DNA from: Bacteroidetes bacterium UBA4414
Lineage (GTDB): Bacteria > Bacteroidota > Bacteroidia > Chitinophagales > Chitinophagaceae
Assembly (NCBI GenBank): GCA_002389765.1
Contig: DGQM01000014.1
Location: 21,126-85,125, forward strand
Length of the DNA stretch: 64,000 nucleotides
Reading direction: 5' to 3'
This document shows positions 51,287 through 61,541 of this stretch, one piece after another; position 1 is the stretch's first letter; each line of letters opens with the position of its first letter. A program made the translations under genes and the position numbers. The notes beneath the pieces are model-generated. The model saw only the letters and a list, made by a program, of their open reading frames with translations, was not told where the DNA came from and made no database searches.

Positions 51287-52795
51287 ATGATGTACCTCAT
51301 TCAAGTAACAGCATATACGGGCATTCTGTATCTGGTATATGCATTGTTGTTGCGAAACAAAGCTATCCATGCATTCAACAGGGCTTATCTGTTGGGTGCT
51401 GCGTTGTTGCCCGTGCTGATGCCGTTTATTAAACTGCCATCTTTCAATACTTATTTTGAAAAGGCACGCGTGACGAACGTACACATGCCTGAAGTGATAG
51501 CAAGTGGAGGATATGAAAAACAAGTAATGACCCAAAGCGTCAACTGGCTATTGGTTGCCTATGTTGCAATAGCTTGTATACTATTCGCCTTGTTTATATA
51601 CAAACGCATACGCCTGCAGATGGTGATACGCAAAAGCACCCGCTTGCAAGAAAAAGGATATACCATACTATTGAATACTACTTTCGGGCCGGGTAGCTGG
51701 GGTAGGTACATTTTTCTGCCCGATGAAACAATCAACGAAACCATTATACAACACGAAGCTGCGCATGTGTATATGAAACATTCTACAGACGTTGTAATAA
51801 TGCAATTGCTGCAATGCCTGTTCTGGCCCAATTTGTTTTTGTATATCATTCGTAAAGAGCTGAAGCAGCTACACGAGTTTCAGGCAGATGCTGCGGTTGG
51901 GATGGATAGATTGCAATACAGCGAACTGTTGCTGAGTAATGTATTTGATACCTGCACACTACCACTTACACATTCATTTAATGTTCATCCTATAAAAAGA
52001 AGAATTACTATGCTTAAAAAAAGAAAAAGCCCGTTGGCTATTGTATTTGGTGGTGTGGCATTAGTAGCTGCTGCCATTGTAGTTTTTAATGTAGTGGCAT
52101 TGCAGAGTTGCAAACCTAAAAAGTGGGAAGTGATGCAGGCTATGCAAGTAGATAAAGGAGCAGAGTTTGATGGTGACCTGTATCGTTTCATTACAGATAA
52201 TATTAAGTATCCGAAAGAAGCAATGGATAACGGAATGGAAGGCAGGGTAGTGATAGGTTTTAAAATAGATGAAGATGGTAAAGTAATAGATCCGCAGGTA
52301 GTAACGGAAAATTACAGCTATGTAAATGGTGCCAATGGCAATGGTACCAAGTCTGGTGTGTTGGTTGCTGCTGCATTGGACGTGATACATAAAATGCCTA
52401 AGTGGATACCTGCCGAAAAAGATGGCAGAAAAGTAGCTATGTATTATCAACAGCCGTTTACATTTAAGATTGGTGGTAAAGAAAAGTTTGTAATTAGCAA
52501 TCACGCATCCGAAAAAACTGAAAATGGTTATTCTTGGAAGGTGTCATCATTACAGCCAATAGAGGTTGCTGTTAATAATATAAACCCTGAAACGGTAAAT
52601 GTGTTGCAGCACGTTTACGACTTGTTAGAACAGCGAGAAACTGAAATGACCAGAGATTTTGACAAAACGCTTGGTAAAGCTGTTGTTTCAGGAGATTTTT
52701 CAATATTAGCAACTATGCAGCATAGAGATGCCACAGTTAGGTTCTTGAAGGAAAAGAAGGCGTTGTTGAAGGCTGAAATAGAAGAGCAACAATAG
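51287..52795 (+). CDS. M56 (BlaR1-like) membrane peptidase with a TonB C-terminal domain
   Basis: M56 proteins are membrane zinc peptidases that cleave the partner BlaI repressor. The 502-residue protein has four or so helices, IIQHEAAHVYMKH (zinc His156, Glu157, His160) and LHEFQADAAVG (third ligand Glu), then a helix, and a TonB-like C-terminal part (NGMEGRVVIGFKIDEDGKVI, about residues 290-390). A tail beyond is charged and helical. The signal ligand is unknown; the classic penicillin-binding sensor domain is not seen, replaced by the TonB-like region. Confidence 0.9.
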   Translation: MMYLIQVTAYTGILYLVYALLLRNKAIHAFNRAYLLGAALLPVLMPFIKLPSFNTYFEKARVTNVHMPEVIASGGYEKQVMTQSVNWLLVAYVAIACILFALFIYKRIRLQMVIRKSTRLQEKGYTILLNTTFGPGSWGRYIFLPDETINETIIQHEAAHVYMKHSTDVVIMQLLQCLFWPNLFLYIIRKELKQLHEFQADAAVGMDRLQYSELLLSNVFDTCTLPLTHSFNVHPIKRRITMLKKRKSPLAIVFGGVALVAAAIVVFNVVALQSCKPKKWEVMQAMQVDKGAEFDGDLYRFITDNIKYPKEAMDNGMEGRVVIGFKIDEDGKVIDPQVVTENYSYVNGANGNGTKSGVLVAAALDVIHKMPKWIPAEKDGRKVAMYYQQPFTFKIGGKEKFVISNHASEKTENGYSWKVSSLQPIEVAVNNINPETVNVLQHVYDLLEQRETEMTRDFDKTLGKAVVSGDFSILATMQHRDATVRFLKEKKALLKAEIEEQQ

Positions 52796-52830
52796 CGACA
52801 TAGAATTTTTATACATCCATACAATATTAC

Positions 52831-52860
52831 ATCCTCCCACTTCGGGAGGATTTTTCTTTT
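52831..52860 (+). terminator. Terminator after the M56 gene
   Basis: ATCCTCCC and GGGAGGAT form an 8-bp stem with loop ACTTC, followed by TTTTTCTTTT. Confidence 0.9.
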
Positions 52861-52878
52861 CGTATCTTGCAGCCCGTT

Positions 52879-53877
52879 ATGAGTAAAGAGATTGTAGTTA
52901 GTGGTATCCGTTCTACGGGCTTTTTGCACCTTGGCAATTACTTTGGTGCTATGCGCAACTATGTGCGTATGCAGGATGAGTATAATTGCTATTTCTTTGT
53001 GGCAGACTACCACTCGCTGACCACACACCCCGACCCGAAAGACCTGCGCGGTAATGTGTATCGTGTAGTGGCAGAAAATGTTGCGTGCGGGTTGGATCCT
53101 GAAAAAGTAGCACTGTATGCGCAAAGCGATTTGCCCGAAATACCGGAACTGTACCTGATGCTGAATATGCTGGCATACAAGGGCGAACTGGAAAAAGTAC
53201 CCACCTTTAAAGATAAAGTACGTACACAGCCAGATAACGTGAATGCAGGTTTGTTGACATATCCTGTATTGATGACGGCTGATATACTGATACATCGCGC
53301 CGTAAAAGTGCCGGTAGGTAAAGACCAGGAGCAGCATGTAGAAATGGCACGCAATTTTGCCAACAGGTATAATAACCGCTATGGCGAATTGTTCCCTGAA
53401 CCATATCCTTTCAATTATGGTGACTCGTTGATAAAAGTGCCGAGTTTGGATGGTACGGGTAAGATGAGCAAAAGTGAGAATGTAAACAGCACATTGTATC
53501 TGGCAGATACAGATGATGCCATCCGCAAAAAAGTAATGAAGGCAAAGACTGATAGTGGCCCGACAGAGCCCAACAGTGAAATGCCTGATTATATCCAGAA
53601 TATATTCCAGTTAATGAGCCTTGTGTCTTCTGCTGAAACTGTTGATACGTATAAAAAGGCTTACAACGAGTGCAATATCCGCTATGGTGATATGAAAAAG
53701 CAACTGGCCGAAGATATGGTCAACTTCATAGCACCAATACGCGAAAAAGCGGCTGATTTGCAGCAAGACGAGGCTAAGATTCAGAAAATACTGAGGGAAG
53801 GTGCAGAAAAAGCAAGAGCTAGTGCATCGGCAACTATTGCAGAAGCAAGGAAACGGATAGGGATAAATTATTATTAA
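52879..53877 (+). CDS. trpS: Tryptophanyl-tRNA synthetase
   Basis: TrpS charges tRNA-Trp. The 332-residue protein has the class I signatures HLGNYFGAMRNY (HIGH-like) and GTGKMSKSENV (KMSKS), with GIRSTGFLHLGN at the start. The ATG at 52879 is chosen over a TTG at 52867, which lies in a TATCTTGC promoter-like box 9 bp before it. A terminator follows. Confidence 0.97.
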   Translation: MSKEIVVSGIRSTGFLHLGNYFGAMRNYVRMQDEYNCYFFVADYHSLTTHPDPKDLRGNVYRVVAENVACGLDPEKVALYAQSDLPEIPELYLMLNMLAYKGELEKVPTFKDKVRTQPDNVNAGLLTYPVLMTADILIHRAVKVPVGKDQEQHVEMARNFANRYNNRYGELFPEPYPFNYGDSLIKVPSLDGTGKMSKSENVNSTLYLADTDDAIRKKVMKAKTDSGPTEPNSEMPDYIQNIFQLMSLVSSAETVDTYKKAYNECNIRYGDMKKQLAEDMVNFIAPIREKAADLQQDEAKIQKILREGAEKARASASATIAEARKRIGINYY

Positions 53878-53883
53878 AAACAG

Positions 53884-53911
53884 CCCTCTCCGCAAGAGAG
53901 GGTTATTTTTT
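53884..53911 (+). terminator. Terminator after trpS
   Basis: CCCTCTC and GAGAGGG form a 7-bp stem with a CGCAA loop and a TTATTTTTTT tail. Confidence 0.9.
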
Positions 53912-53962
53912 TAGTTTTTGGTTATTATATTGTAACACAATACGCAGCGGATTGCGGAGATT

Positions 53963-54598
53963 ATGGCGCAGAAAAATACAATTAAACACATTGCGGTAGC
54001 GGGCAATATCGGCTCAGGAAAGACAACACTCACAGCAAAGCTGGCTAAACATTTTAAATGGGAGCCACACTTTGAGGATGTTGACCATAATCCGTACCTC
54101 GTAGATTTTTACGAAGACATGCATCGCTGGTCTTTCAATTTGCAGGTATACTTCCTCAACAATCGCCTGCGCCAGTTGCTGGATATTCGTAATGGCAGCA
54201 AGAGTGTAATACAGGATCGTACCATATACGAAGATGCCTACATCTTTGCCCCCAATCTGTACGAGATGGGTTTGATGACCAAGCGCGATTTTGAAAACTA
54301 TGCATCACTGTTTGATACACTGCGCAAGCTGGTGAATCCGCCTGATTTGCTGATATACCTGAAAGCATCTATTCCTACAATAGTAGACCAGATACAAAAA
54401 CGCGGTAGAGATTATGAAGAAAACATCAGGCTCGATTATTTGAAGCGCCTGAATGAATTCTACAACAAGTGGATAGACCAGTATAATGATGGCCCGCTGT
54501 TGGTAATAGATATTGATAAATACAACTTTGCAGAAAAAGAAGAAGATTTTGCAGAGGTAGTGCGCCGCATAGATGCGCAAATCAATGGTTTGTTCTAA
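53963..54598 (+). CDS. Deoxynucleoside kinase
   Basis: The enzyme phosphorylates salvaged deoxynucleosides. The 211-residue protein has the P-loop VAGNIGSGKTTLTAKL, the substrate-binding Glu and Trp region (WEPHFEDVDHNPYLVDFY), the ERS-like IQDRTIYEDAYIF (here DRT) and a lid with RGRDYEENIRLDYLKRL. Specificity among deoxyadenosine, deoxyguanosine and others cannot be told. Confidence 0.92.
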   Translation: MAQKNTIKHIAVAGNIGSGKTTLTAKLAKHFKWEPHFEDVDHNPYLVDFYEDMHRWSFNLQVYFLNNRLRQLLDIRNGSKSVIQDRTIYEDAYIFAPNLYEMGLMTKRDFENYASLFDTLRKLVNPPDLLIYLKASIPTIVDQIQKRGRDYEENIRLDYLKRLNEFYNKWIDQYNDGPLLVIDIDKYNFAEKEEDFAEVVRRIDAQINGLF

Positions 54599-54701
54599 AT
54601 CCGACTAAATTTATTGTAACTTTTTAATGGCTTATTCCGATATAGGAATACTAACGGGATTGTTGTGCCAACAACCTGTTAAACTCAAAACCATCAACTG
54701 T

Positions 54702-57219
54702 ATGAAGAAGACTGTTTACCTGATTATATGCTTGCTGCTACCTGTGCTTTCTTTTGCAGGTGTGCTGAAGGGAGTAGTGAAAGATGATAAAGGCGAGCCA
54801 TTGCCATTTGCGGTTGTCTTTATACAAGGTACTACTACGGGTACTGCTGCCAATGCAGATGGTATATATGCACTAACGTTGCCTGATGGTACGCATAAGG
54901 TGACAGCGCAATATATGGGTTTTGTGCCGTCGGTATTCAATGTCACCATATCGGGAAATGAAACCGTGACGCACGACTACAAACTGAAAGAACAATCGCT
55001 TAATATGAAAGAGGTGGTAGTAAAAGCAAACGGGGAAGACCCTGCTTATGCCATCATCCGCAAAGCTATCAAGCGTCGCAAATTTCACCTCGATCAGGTT
55101 AAATCTTTCCAGACAGATATTTATCTGAAAGGCTTGTTTGGTACACGCAAAACACCTAAACGCATTTTGGGGCAAAAGATAGAAAAGGAAGATTTGGGCG
55201 TAGACAGTGCAGGTAAAGGCATATTGTACTTGTGCGAAGAAGAAGCGACTTACTATTCAAAAGCTAATAAAGAACGCACTATCATAAGAGCGGTGCGCGA
55301 AAGCGGAGAGCCTAATGGTGTTGGTTTATCCAAAATGCCACCTGTGGTTACTTTTTACGAAAACAATGTAAACATACTGCAAGGCATTACACCGCGTGGT
55401 TTCATTTCTCCCATCAGCGAAAATGCGCTATTGTATTACAAGTACAAATACGAAGGTGACTTTACACAGAACGGCTATGTGATTGATAAGATAAAAGTAA
55501 CCCCTAAACGCCAGTACGAACCACTGATGACGGGGTATATCTACATAGTTGAAGAAGACTGGGCGATTCACAGCTTGGACCTGTATGCTACAGGCAAAGC
55601 AAATTTGGAATTGCTGGACACTATACGCGTAGAGCAACTGCACCTGCCACTGAAGAAAGATACATGGGTTATTAAAAACCAGGTATTATACCCGAGCCTC
55701 AAGATATTCGGGTTCGATATATCGGGCTACTTTGTTACCATATACAACAAGCAGGAAGTGAATGGCAATATTCCTGATTCTATGTTTAATGCCAAGATAA
55801 ATAGTAGCTATGCCGCAGATGCTACTAAAAAAGATACCAGCTACTGGACACAAAACCGCCCGGTGCCGCTGAACGAAGCTGAAAGCAAAGACTATCGCGA
55901 CAAAGACAGTATGCGCATCAGGTATGAAGACCCTAAGTATATGGATAGCATGCGCAGAAAACGTAACAGATTTGAATTGATGTCTATTGTAATGGGTGGA
56001 TATAATTTTTCAACCAAAGGCAATAAAAACCGTTTTGTTACCAATTCGCTGCTTGATGGATTGATAGGTTTTAACAGTGTTGAAGGCTTGAATATAACAC
56101 CTAAGCTTTGGTGGACACGCAATATAGATACTTCTCAATACCTGAGTGGTAAGCTGGCCGCAAGGTATGGCTTCAGCAATACACACTTCAATGCTATGGG
56201 CAAGTTTGTTTACACCAAGCGAGATCGTAAATGGCTGGGCAAATTCTGGAGTGTAGGTATAGAAGGCGGTAGATATGTTTATCAGTTCAACCCCAACAGC
56301 AGTGTTACGCCATTGTATAATACCTACACGACACTGGTACTTGGGCAAAACTATATGAAGTTGTACGAACGTCTTGGCGGTGCAATTACGTATAATCAAA
56401 GTTTAGGTAATGGGTTGAGTTTTGCATTAAAGGCAGGGTATCAACAACGTAATCCGTTAGAGAATACAACAGCATACACATGGTCTAACAATCCTAAAAT
56501 GACAGACAACACACCTGTTCCTTTGAAAGGACTTGGCTGGGCAAAACATGATGCTGCCATATTGAGTGTAGGCATTGCCTACAGGCCGGGTTACATACAC
56601 TATATATCCTGATTATAAAGTAGCTAACAGGAGCAATCTTCCGCTCTTTAGGCTCAACTATCAAAAAGGTATAGCAGGTATAGGTAATAGTGTTACAGAT
56701 TTTGACAAATGGCGCTTCAGTATAGAAGATGATATGAACCTGAAACTGTTTGGTAGCCTGTCTTACAAAATAGCGGCGGGTGGCTTCCTGAATGATAGAT
56801 ATGTAGGCCTGCCCGATATGATGCACCTTGCAGATAACCAGTTGCTGGTGGCTGCCCCATATTTGAATAGCTTTCAGTTGGCTACCTATTACAAATACAG
56901 CAATACAGATAAACTATACGGAGAGCTGCATTTGGAATACTATATGAAAGGGCTGCTGACCAACAAGATACCACTACTGAGGCAGGCAAGATGGTATTTT
57001 GTAGCGGGCACTAATACATTCTATGCCAATAGCAATAAGTACTATATAGAAGCATTTGGTGGTGTAGACAATCTGGGCTTTAAGGCGCTACGTTTCCTTA
57101 GGGTAGATTTTGTGTACTCTTGGGATAACCTGAATAACCAATATTATGGCTTCCGTATAGGTATAGACCCTACGGCGGCAATAGGCATCGTACAGCGAGA
57201 TAAAGGGGAGGAATGGTAG
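54702..57219 (+). pseudogene. DUF5686 / carboxypeptidase-regulatory-like protein, interrupted by a 2-bp frameshift
   Basis: One protein of about 840 residues is split between two frames. Frame 1 (54702-56612) has a signal peptide (MKKTVYLIICLLLPVLSFA), a regulatory-like beta-sandwich (residues about 20-105), then the DUF5686 outer-membrane-type body, ending GIAYRPGYIHYIS with an early stop. The rest, starting at YPDYKVANRS, lies in another frame and goes on to 57219. The junction is a TATATAT run at 56601-56607; two more bases (TA) would restore the family-like YRPG-YIHYI-YPD. Both halves look intact, so it is a recent mutation, a phase-variable tract, or a sequencing error. The start at 54702 is the Met of the signal peptide; a Met at 54627 is too early. 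Confidence 0.85.
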
Positions 57220-57253
57220 TCTGGACAGGTTTAGTATTGTAGTGGAAAACAGT

Positions 57254-57261
57254 TAGTTTTG
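57254..57261 (+). promoter_or_regulatory. Bacteroidota -7 box before the epimerase gene
   Basis: TAGTTTTG matches TAnnTTTG, and TTTA stands 20 bp upstream as a weak -33 element. The ATG at 57289 lies 27 bp downstream. It is the likely promoter for the surface-glycan genes. Confidence 0.55.
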
Positions 57262-57288
57262 CCGCACGATAGTAAGACTACCAATATT

Positions 57289-58353
57289 ATGAAAATACTG
57301 ATTACAGGCGGTGCGGGCTTTGTTGGCTCAAACCTTGCCATCAAGCTCAAACAAAAATATCCTGCATATTCATTTGTAATATTTGATAACCTGAAACGCA
57401 GAGGTTCAGAACTGAACCTTATTGATTTCAAAAAGCTGGGTATAGAGTTTGTACATGGAGACATCCGCAATCCGGAAGACCTGGAGCAACTGGGTGCGTT
57501 TGATTGTATGATTGAAGCATCAGCAGAACCTTCTGTAATGAGTGGTTTGGATGGTTCACCCAATTATGTAATCAACAATAATCTGGTAGGTTCTATCAAT
57601 TGCTTCAACGCTTGTATTAAAAACAAAGCAAGCCTTGTATTCCTTTCTACCAGCAGGGTATATCCTATCAGCTTGATAGAAAATGCAAACTACACAGAAG
57701 AGGCTACACGTTTTTCATTTACTGATAATCAAAGCATTGCAGGCATCAGCTCGAAAGGCGTATCAGAAGCACTGTCTTTGGATGCAGCACGTTCTTTCTA
57801 CGGCACAACAAAACTGGCTGCAGAATACCTGATAAAAGAATACGTAGAGTTTTACGGATTGAAAGCTGCTGTAACACGCTTTGGTGTAATAGCCGGTCCG
57901 CGCCAAATGGGCAAAACAGACCAAGGTGTAGTAACACTGTGGATGGCAAGGCACTATTGGCAGAAGAACCTGAGCTATATTGGCTACGGTGGTATGGGCA
58001 AGCAAGTGCGCGATATGCTGCATATAGACGATCTGATAAGGTTGGTAGATATGCAGATACATAACATGGACAAGTTTGACCGTAAAGTATACAATGCAGG
58101 CGGCGGCTTGGCGGGTTCTGCATCGCTATTGGAAATGACACAGATATGCAGCGAGATAACAGGTAATACGATTGAGATAGCAAGTGTAAAAGAAAACCGC
58201 CCCGCAGATTTGAGGATATATATATCAGATAACACAAGGATAGAGCAAGAGATTGGTTGGAAGCCAGAGAAAACAGCAAAAGATATCTTCACAGACATCT
58301 ATCATTGGATAAAAGACAACGAAGCAGAGCTGAAACCATTGTTAATGGGGTAG
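57289..58353 (+). CDS. NAD-dependent sugar epimerase/dehydratase (CDP-paratose-epimerase-like)
   Basis: The 354-residue extended SDR protein starts ITGGAGFVGSNLA (NAD site), has FLSTSRVYP, the catalytic-type Tyr-Lys pair in SFYGTTKLAAEYL, and RFGVIAGPRQMGKTDQGVV. It resembles UDP-glucose 4-epimerase and CDP-tyvelose epimerase families; the exact sugar cannot be named. A long insertion (YTEEATRFSFTDNQSIAGI) between the Ser and the Tyr is typical of the latter group. It starts the cluster with a membrane protein, a second epimerase and a GT2. Confidence 0.88.
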   Translation: MKILITGGAGFVGSNLAIKLKQKYPAYSFVIFDNLKRRGSELNLIDFKKLGIEFVHGDIRNPEDLEQLGAFDCMIEASAEPSVMSGLDGSPNYVINNNLVGSINCFNACIKNKASLVFLSTSRVYPISLIENANYTEEATRFSFTDNQSIAGISSKGVSEALSLDAARSFYGTTKLAAEYLIKEYVEFYGLKAAVTRFGVIAGPRQMGKTDQGVVTLWMARHYWQKNLSYIGYGGMGKQVRDMLHIDDLIRLVDMQIHNMDKFDRKVYNAGGGLAGSASLLEMTQICSEITGNTIEIASVKENRPADLRIYISDNTRIEQEIGWKPEKTAKDIFTDIYHWIKDNEAELKPLLMG

Positions 58354-58396
58354 CCTACTAACAATAGGGCAGTATTTTTAAGAAAATACTACATAT

Positions 58397-58430
58397 CAAT
58401 AGTATCGGCATTGCCGATACTATTGGCTTT
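58397..58430 (+). terminator. Terminator after the first epimerase gene
   Basis: CAATAGTATCGGC and its complement form a 13-bp stem with a 3-nt loop (ATT), followed by GCTTTTA. It lies in the 222-bp gap before the GT-C-like gene. Confidence 0.85.
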
Positions 58431-58575
58431 TATATAATAAGCCTGATTGTGGTTAACCACCTTTTATCTCCTTAAAAAAATAATCAAACATAAAAACCGT
58501 CTACTAACCCTACTACATATACATTGCTGAAAATATAGATGTATCTTATTGCTCCGTAGTTCAAACTATATTATT

Positions 58576-60462
58576 ATGAATAAACTAAAGGACACTAACA
58601 CCCTTTTAAAGCTGACAGCCCTCATTATGGCTGTTGCATTATTTACATATCCTTTTATTAATACACTTCATTTGGTTGATGCAGGGCCCAACTGGCTAAG
58701 CCTTGATGTATCGTGGCAGTCTACCTTGAGCTATGCTTATACGCACAATTGGGTTTGGGGCGAGGATATTGTTTACACCTACGGACCGCTAGGTATACTA
58801 TCTACCCGTATTGGTACTGGCATCAGCAAGTGGATATTCATATTGTTTGATATCTACATGGTACTAAACTTTTACTTTATTCTAAAAGATTATCTGGTAG
58901 CTGCGGTAAATAAGTTTGTTGCAATTGCTACTGTGTTTTGCATGACGTTGCTGATGAGTACCAGCCATGGGTCAGACTTGTCTTGGGTTGTATTAATGTT
59001 TTCGTTTTACTGGATGTTCAGGTCTTATGCAGAGGCTAAGTATTGGTATTATGCATTGGTGGTGCTGAATCTGGTTTTGTGCTTTTACATTAAACTCAAT
59101 GCAGGTTTGGTTGGATTGGTATTTCTAGGTGGGCATCTGTTAACCATGCTTATATACAAACGTATATCCTTACTGAAGGCTGTTGTAGTAGCCGCAATGT
59201 CCGTTGCTTTGATATTGATAGGGGCTTGGCTGCTGCACGTAAATTTGCCGGGATATGTAAAAGGTGCGTTTGAAATAGTGAAAGGATATAACGACGTTAT
59301 GTATCTGGATACAGAGTGCTATACAAGAACAGAACATAATGTCAATATATTGTTTCTTGGCTTGTCTGCTATTTGCATTATATATGTGTACATCGCTATC
59401 AGGGAAAAAAAGTTCTCCCGGTTGTTCTTTGTCTGTATGGCTTTCGGGTATTTGTTTTTACTAAAAAAACAGGCAACACTCAGGAATGACGCACAACATT
59501 ATTACGAGTACTTTGGCTATGCTAGCATTGTTTTTCTGAGTGGGTTTTTATCGTTGACGGATAAAAAGCAAATTGGTAATCTATATAATATAAACTTTGC
59601 ATTTGTGCTGTTTTCAATGTTTATGGTTGCAGAATACCCTGACAGACAAATAGACATGTCCTTTGAAAATCGCTACTTTACTATTGGTAATTATTTTTCT
59701 CAAATAAAAAATTATGATACTATAACCAAGCTGAACGGTGCCAAGTTCAGGCAGATACCACCTTCGGTATTGGCAAAAGTGGGTAATAAATCGATAGATG
59801 TTTTTCCTTGGGATAGTGAATTTATAATAGAAAATGGCCTGAACTATAAACCAAGACCCGTGTTTCAGTCTTTCTCTGCATATACTGCTTATCTGCAACG
59901 TATTAACTATGAGTTTTACCTCAAGAATCCGCCGGAATATATACTGTATGATTACGATGCAATTGATGGCAGATATGCATTTAATGACGACTTTTTAGTA
60001 AATCTTTTCATCTGTAAAAATTATACCTTTGCAGACTCGTTTGTGTCAAATAACAGGTTAAGGCTTTTATTGCAGAAGAAAACTGAAATTGCGCCTTTAC
60101 AAGAAGTTGAAACAAAAGAAATAACAACCGGCATTAATAAGCCAATACCGGTAGAGTGGGTAATGACTATGCGTGCTGAGCTTAAGTACAATTTTGCAGG
60201 TAAACTGCAATCGATACTTGACAGACCACCTGTAGTGCAGATAGTGATGGTAGACCGTAATAACGCGGTAAGACATTATAAGGCTTCGGTAGAGCTGTTG
60301 AAAGCAGGCATATTTCTTGATAGATGGGTAGCAAGTACCAGAGGGTTTGAGGTGTATATGCGCGACAAGAATATGATGGATGTGTTTAATACAGTAACCA
60401 TCAAAGCAGATGAAAAGTATTTTGAAAAAGACATTAAAGTAAAATATATAAACTATAAATAG
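58576..60462 (+). CDS. Polytopic membrane protein, possible GT-C-type glycosyltransferase
   Basis: The 628-residue protein has about ten membrane helices in the first 400 residues and a soluble C-terminal region. Its first periplasmic loop carries LDVSWQSTLSYAYTH and VYTYGPLGIL; the DxSW and TYGPLG pattern is found in a group of uncharacterised GT-C-like proteins. The start is the Met at 58576. It precedes a CDP-paratose-epimerase-like gene by 1 bp and so is in one operon with it and a GT2; a transferase role in surface glycan synthesis is inferred. Confidence 0.7.
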   Translation: MNKLKDTNTLLKLTALIMAVALFTYPFINTLHLVDAGPNWLSLDVSWQSTLSYAYTHNWVWGEDIVYTYGPLGILSTRIGTGISKWIFILFDIYMVLNFYFILKDYLVAAVNKFVAIATVFCMTLLMSTSHGSDLSWVVLMFSFYWMFRSYAEAKYWYYALVVLNLVLCFYIKLNAGLVGLVFLGGHLLTMLIYKRISLLKAVVVAAMSVALILIGAWLLHVNLPGYVKGAFEIVKGYNDVMYLDTECYTRTEHNVNILFLGLSAICIIYVYIAIREKKFSRLFFVCMAFGYLFLLKKQATLRNDAQHYYEYFGYASIVFLSGFLSLTDKKQIGNLYNINFAFVLFSMFMVAEYPDRQIDMSFENRYFTIGNYFSQIKNYDTITKLNGAKFRQIPPSVLAKVGNKSIDVFPWDSEFIIENGLNYKPRPVFQSFSAYTAYLQRINYEFYLKNPPEYILYDYDAIDGRYAFNDDFLVNLFICKNYTFADSFVSNNRLRLLLQKKTEIAPLQEVETKEITTGINKPIPVEWVMTMRAELKYNFAGKLQSILDRPPVVQIVMVDRNNAVRHYKASVELLKAGIFLDRWVASTRGFEVYMRDKNMMDVFNTVTIKADEKYFEKDIKVKYINYK

Positions 60463-60463
60463 C

Positions 60464-61534
60464 ATGGCTAACATCTGTGTAGTAACAGGTTCTTCGGGTT
60501 TGATAGGTAGTGAATCTGTTGAGTTCTTTTCAGAGAAGTTTGATAAAGTAGTAGGTATAGATAATAATATGCGTATGCGCTTTTTTGGTGCAGATGCTTC
60601 TACAGAATGGAATACAAGCCGTCTGGTAAACAGCATTGGTAATTTTGAGCACCATGCCGCAGATATACGCGATATTGATGCGATAGATAAAATCTTTGCA
60701 CTGTATGGTAAAGATATCAAGCTGATAGTACACACGGCTGCGCAACCAAGCCACGACTGGGCAGCGCGCGAGCCGATTACTGACTTTACAGTAAATGCTA
60801 ATGGTACGCTGAACATGCTGGAGGCTACACGTAAACACTGCCCTGAAGCAACATTCATATTTACATCTACCAACAAAGTATATGGTGATACACCAAACTA
60901 TCTGCCATTGGTAGAGCTGGAGCACCGTTGGGAGATTGATGAGTCGCATCCGTACTTTGCAAAAGGCATTGATGAGCACATGAGCATAGATAATACCAAG
61001 CACTCGCTGTTTGGTGCATCAAAAGTAGCGGCAGACGTAGTAGCGCAGGAGTATGGTAAATACTTTGGTATGAACGTGGGTATCTTCCGTGGTGGTTGCC
61101 TTACAGGGCCTAAGCATAGCGGTACACAGCTGCACGGCTTCCTGTCTTACCTGATGAAATGCGCTATTACCGGTGATAAATACACTGTGTTTGGCTACAA
61201 AGGCAAGCAAGTACGCGATAACATTCACTCATGGGATTTGGTAAATATGTTCTGGCATTTCCACCAAGCACCAAAGCAAGGTGAGGTGTATAATGCAGGT
61301 GGTGGCCGTTTCTCAAACTGCTCTATGGCAGAGGCTATTCAGATTTGTGAAAAGATTACCGGCAAGCCTATGAACTATTCTTATTCTGAAACAAATCGTG
61401 TTGGTGACCATATCTGGTGGATAAGTGATACTTCTAAGTTTGAGGCACACTACCCAAGCTGGAAGCTGAACTACAATATTGATGACATCCTGACCCAAAT
61501 TCACGAAGCTTTCCTGACAAGGGCAAAGCCTTAA
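60464..61534 (+). CDS. CDP-paratose 2-epimerase-like SDR protein
   Basis: The 356-residue protein has the family blocks CVVTGSSGLIGSE, FGADASTEWN, VHTAAQPSHDW, TSTNKVYGDTPNYLPL, FRGGCLTGPKHSG and FGYKGKQVRDNIHS. The residue before xxxK in SLFGASKVAAD is Phe where most SDR enzymes have the catalytic Tyr; this seems usual for this subgroup, so it need not be a loss. The enzyme would interconvert CDP-linked dideoxy or similar sugars. It lies between the GT-C-like gene and the GT2 gene, 7 bp from the latter. Confidence 0.85.
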   Translation: MANICVVTGSSGLIGSESVEFFSEKFDKVVGIDNNMRMRFFGADASTEWNTSRLVNSIGNFEHHAADIRDIDAIDKIFALYGKDIKLIVHTAAQPSHDWAAREPITDFTVNANGTLNMLEATRKHCPEATFIFTSTNKVYGDTPNYLPLVELEHRWEIDESHPYFAKGIDEHMSIDNTKHSLFGASKVAADVVAQEYGKYFGMNVGIFRGGCLTGPKHSGTQLHGFLSYLMKCAITGDKYTVFGYKGKQVRDNIHSWDLVNMFWHFHQAPKQGEVYNAGGGRFSNCSMAEAIQICEKITGKPMNYSYSETNRVGDHIWWISDTSKFEAHYPSWKLNYNIDDILTQIHEAFLTRAKP

Positions 61535-61541
61535 TTGTAGT

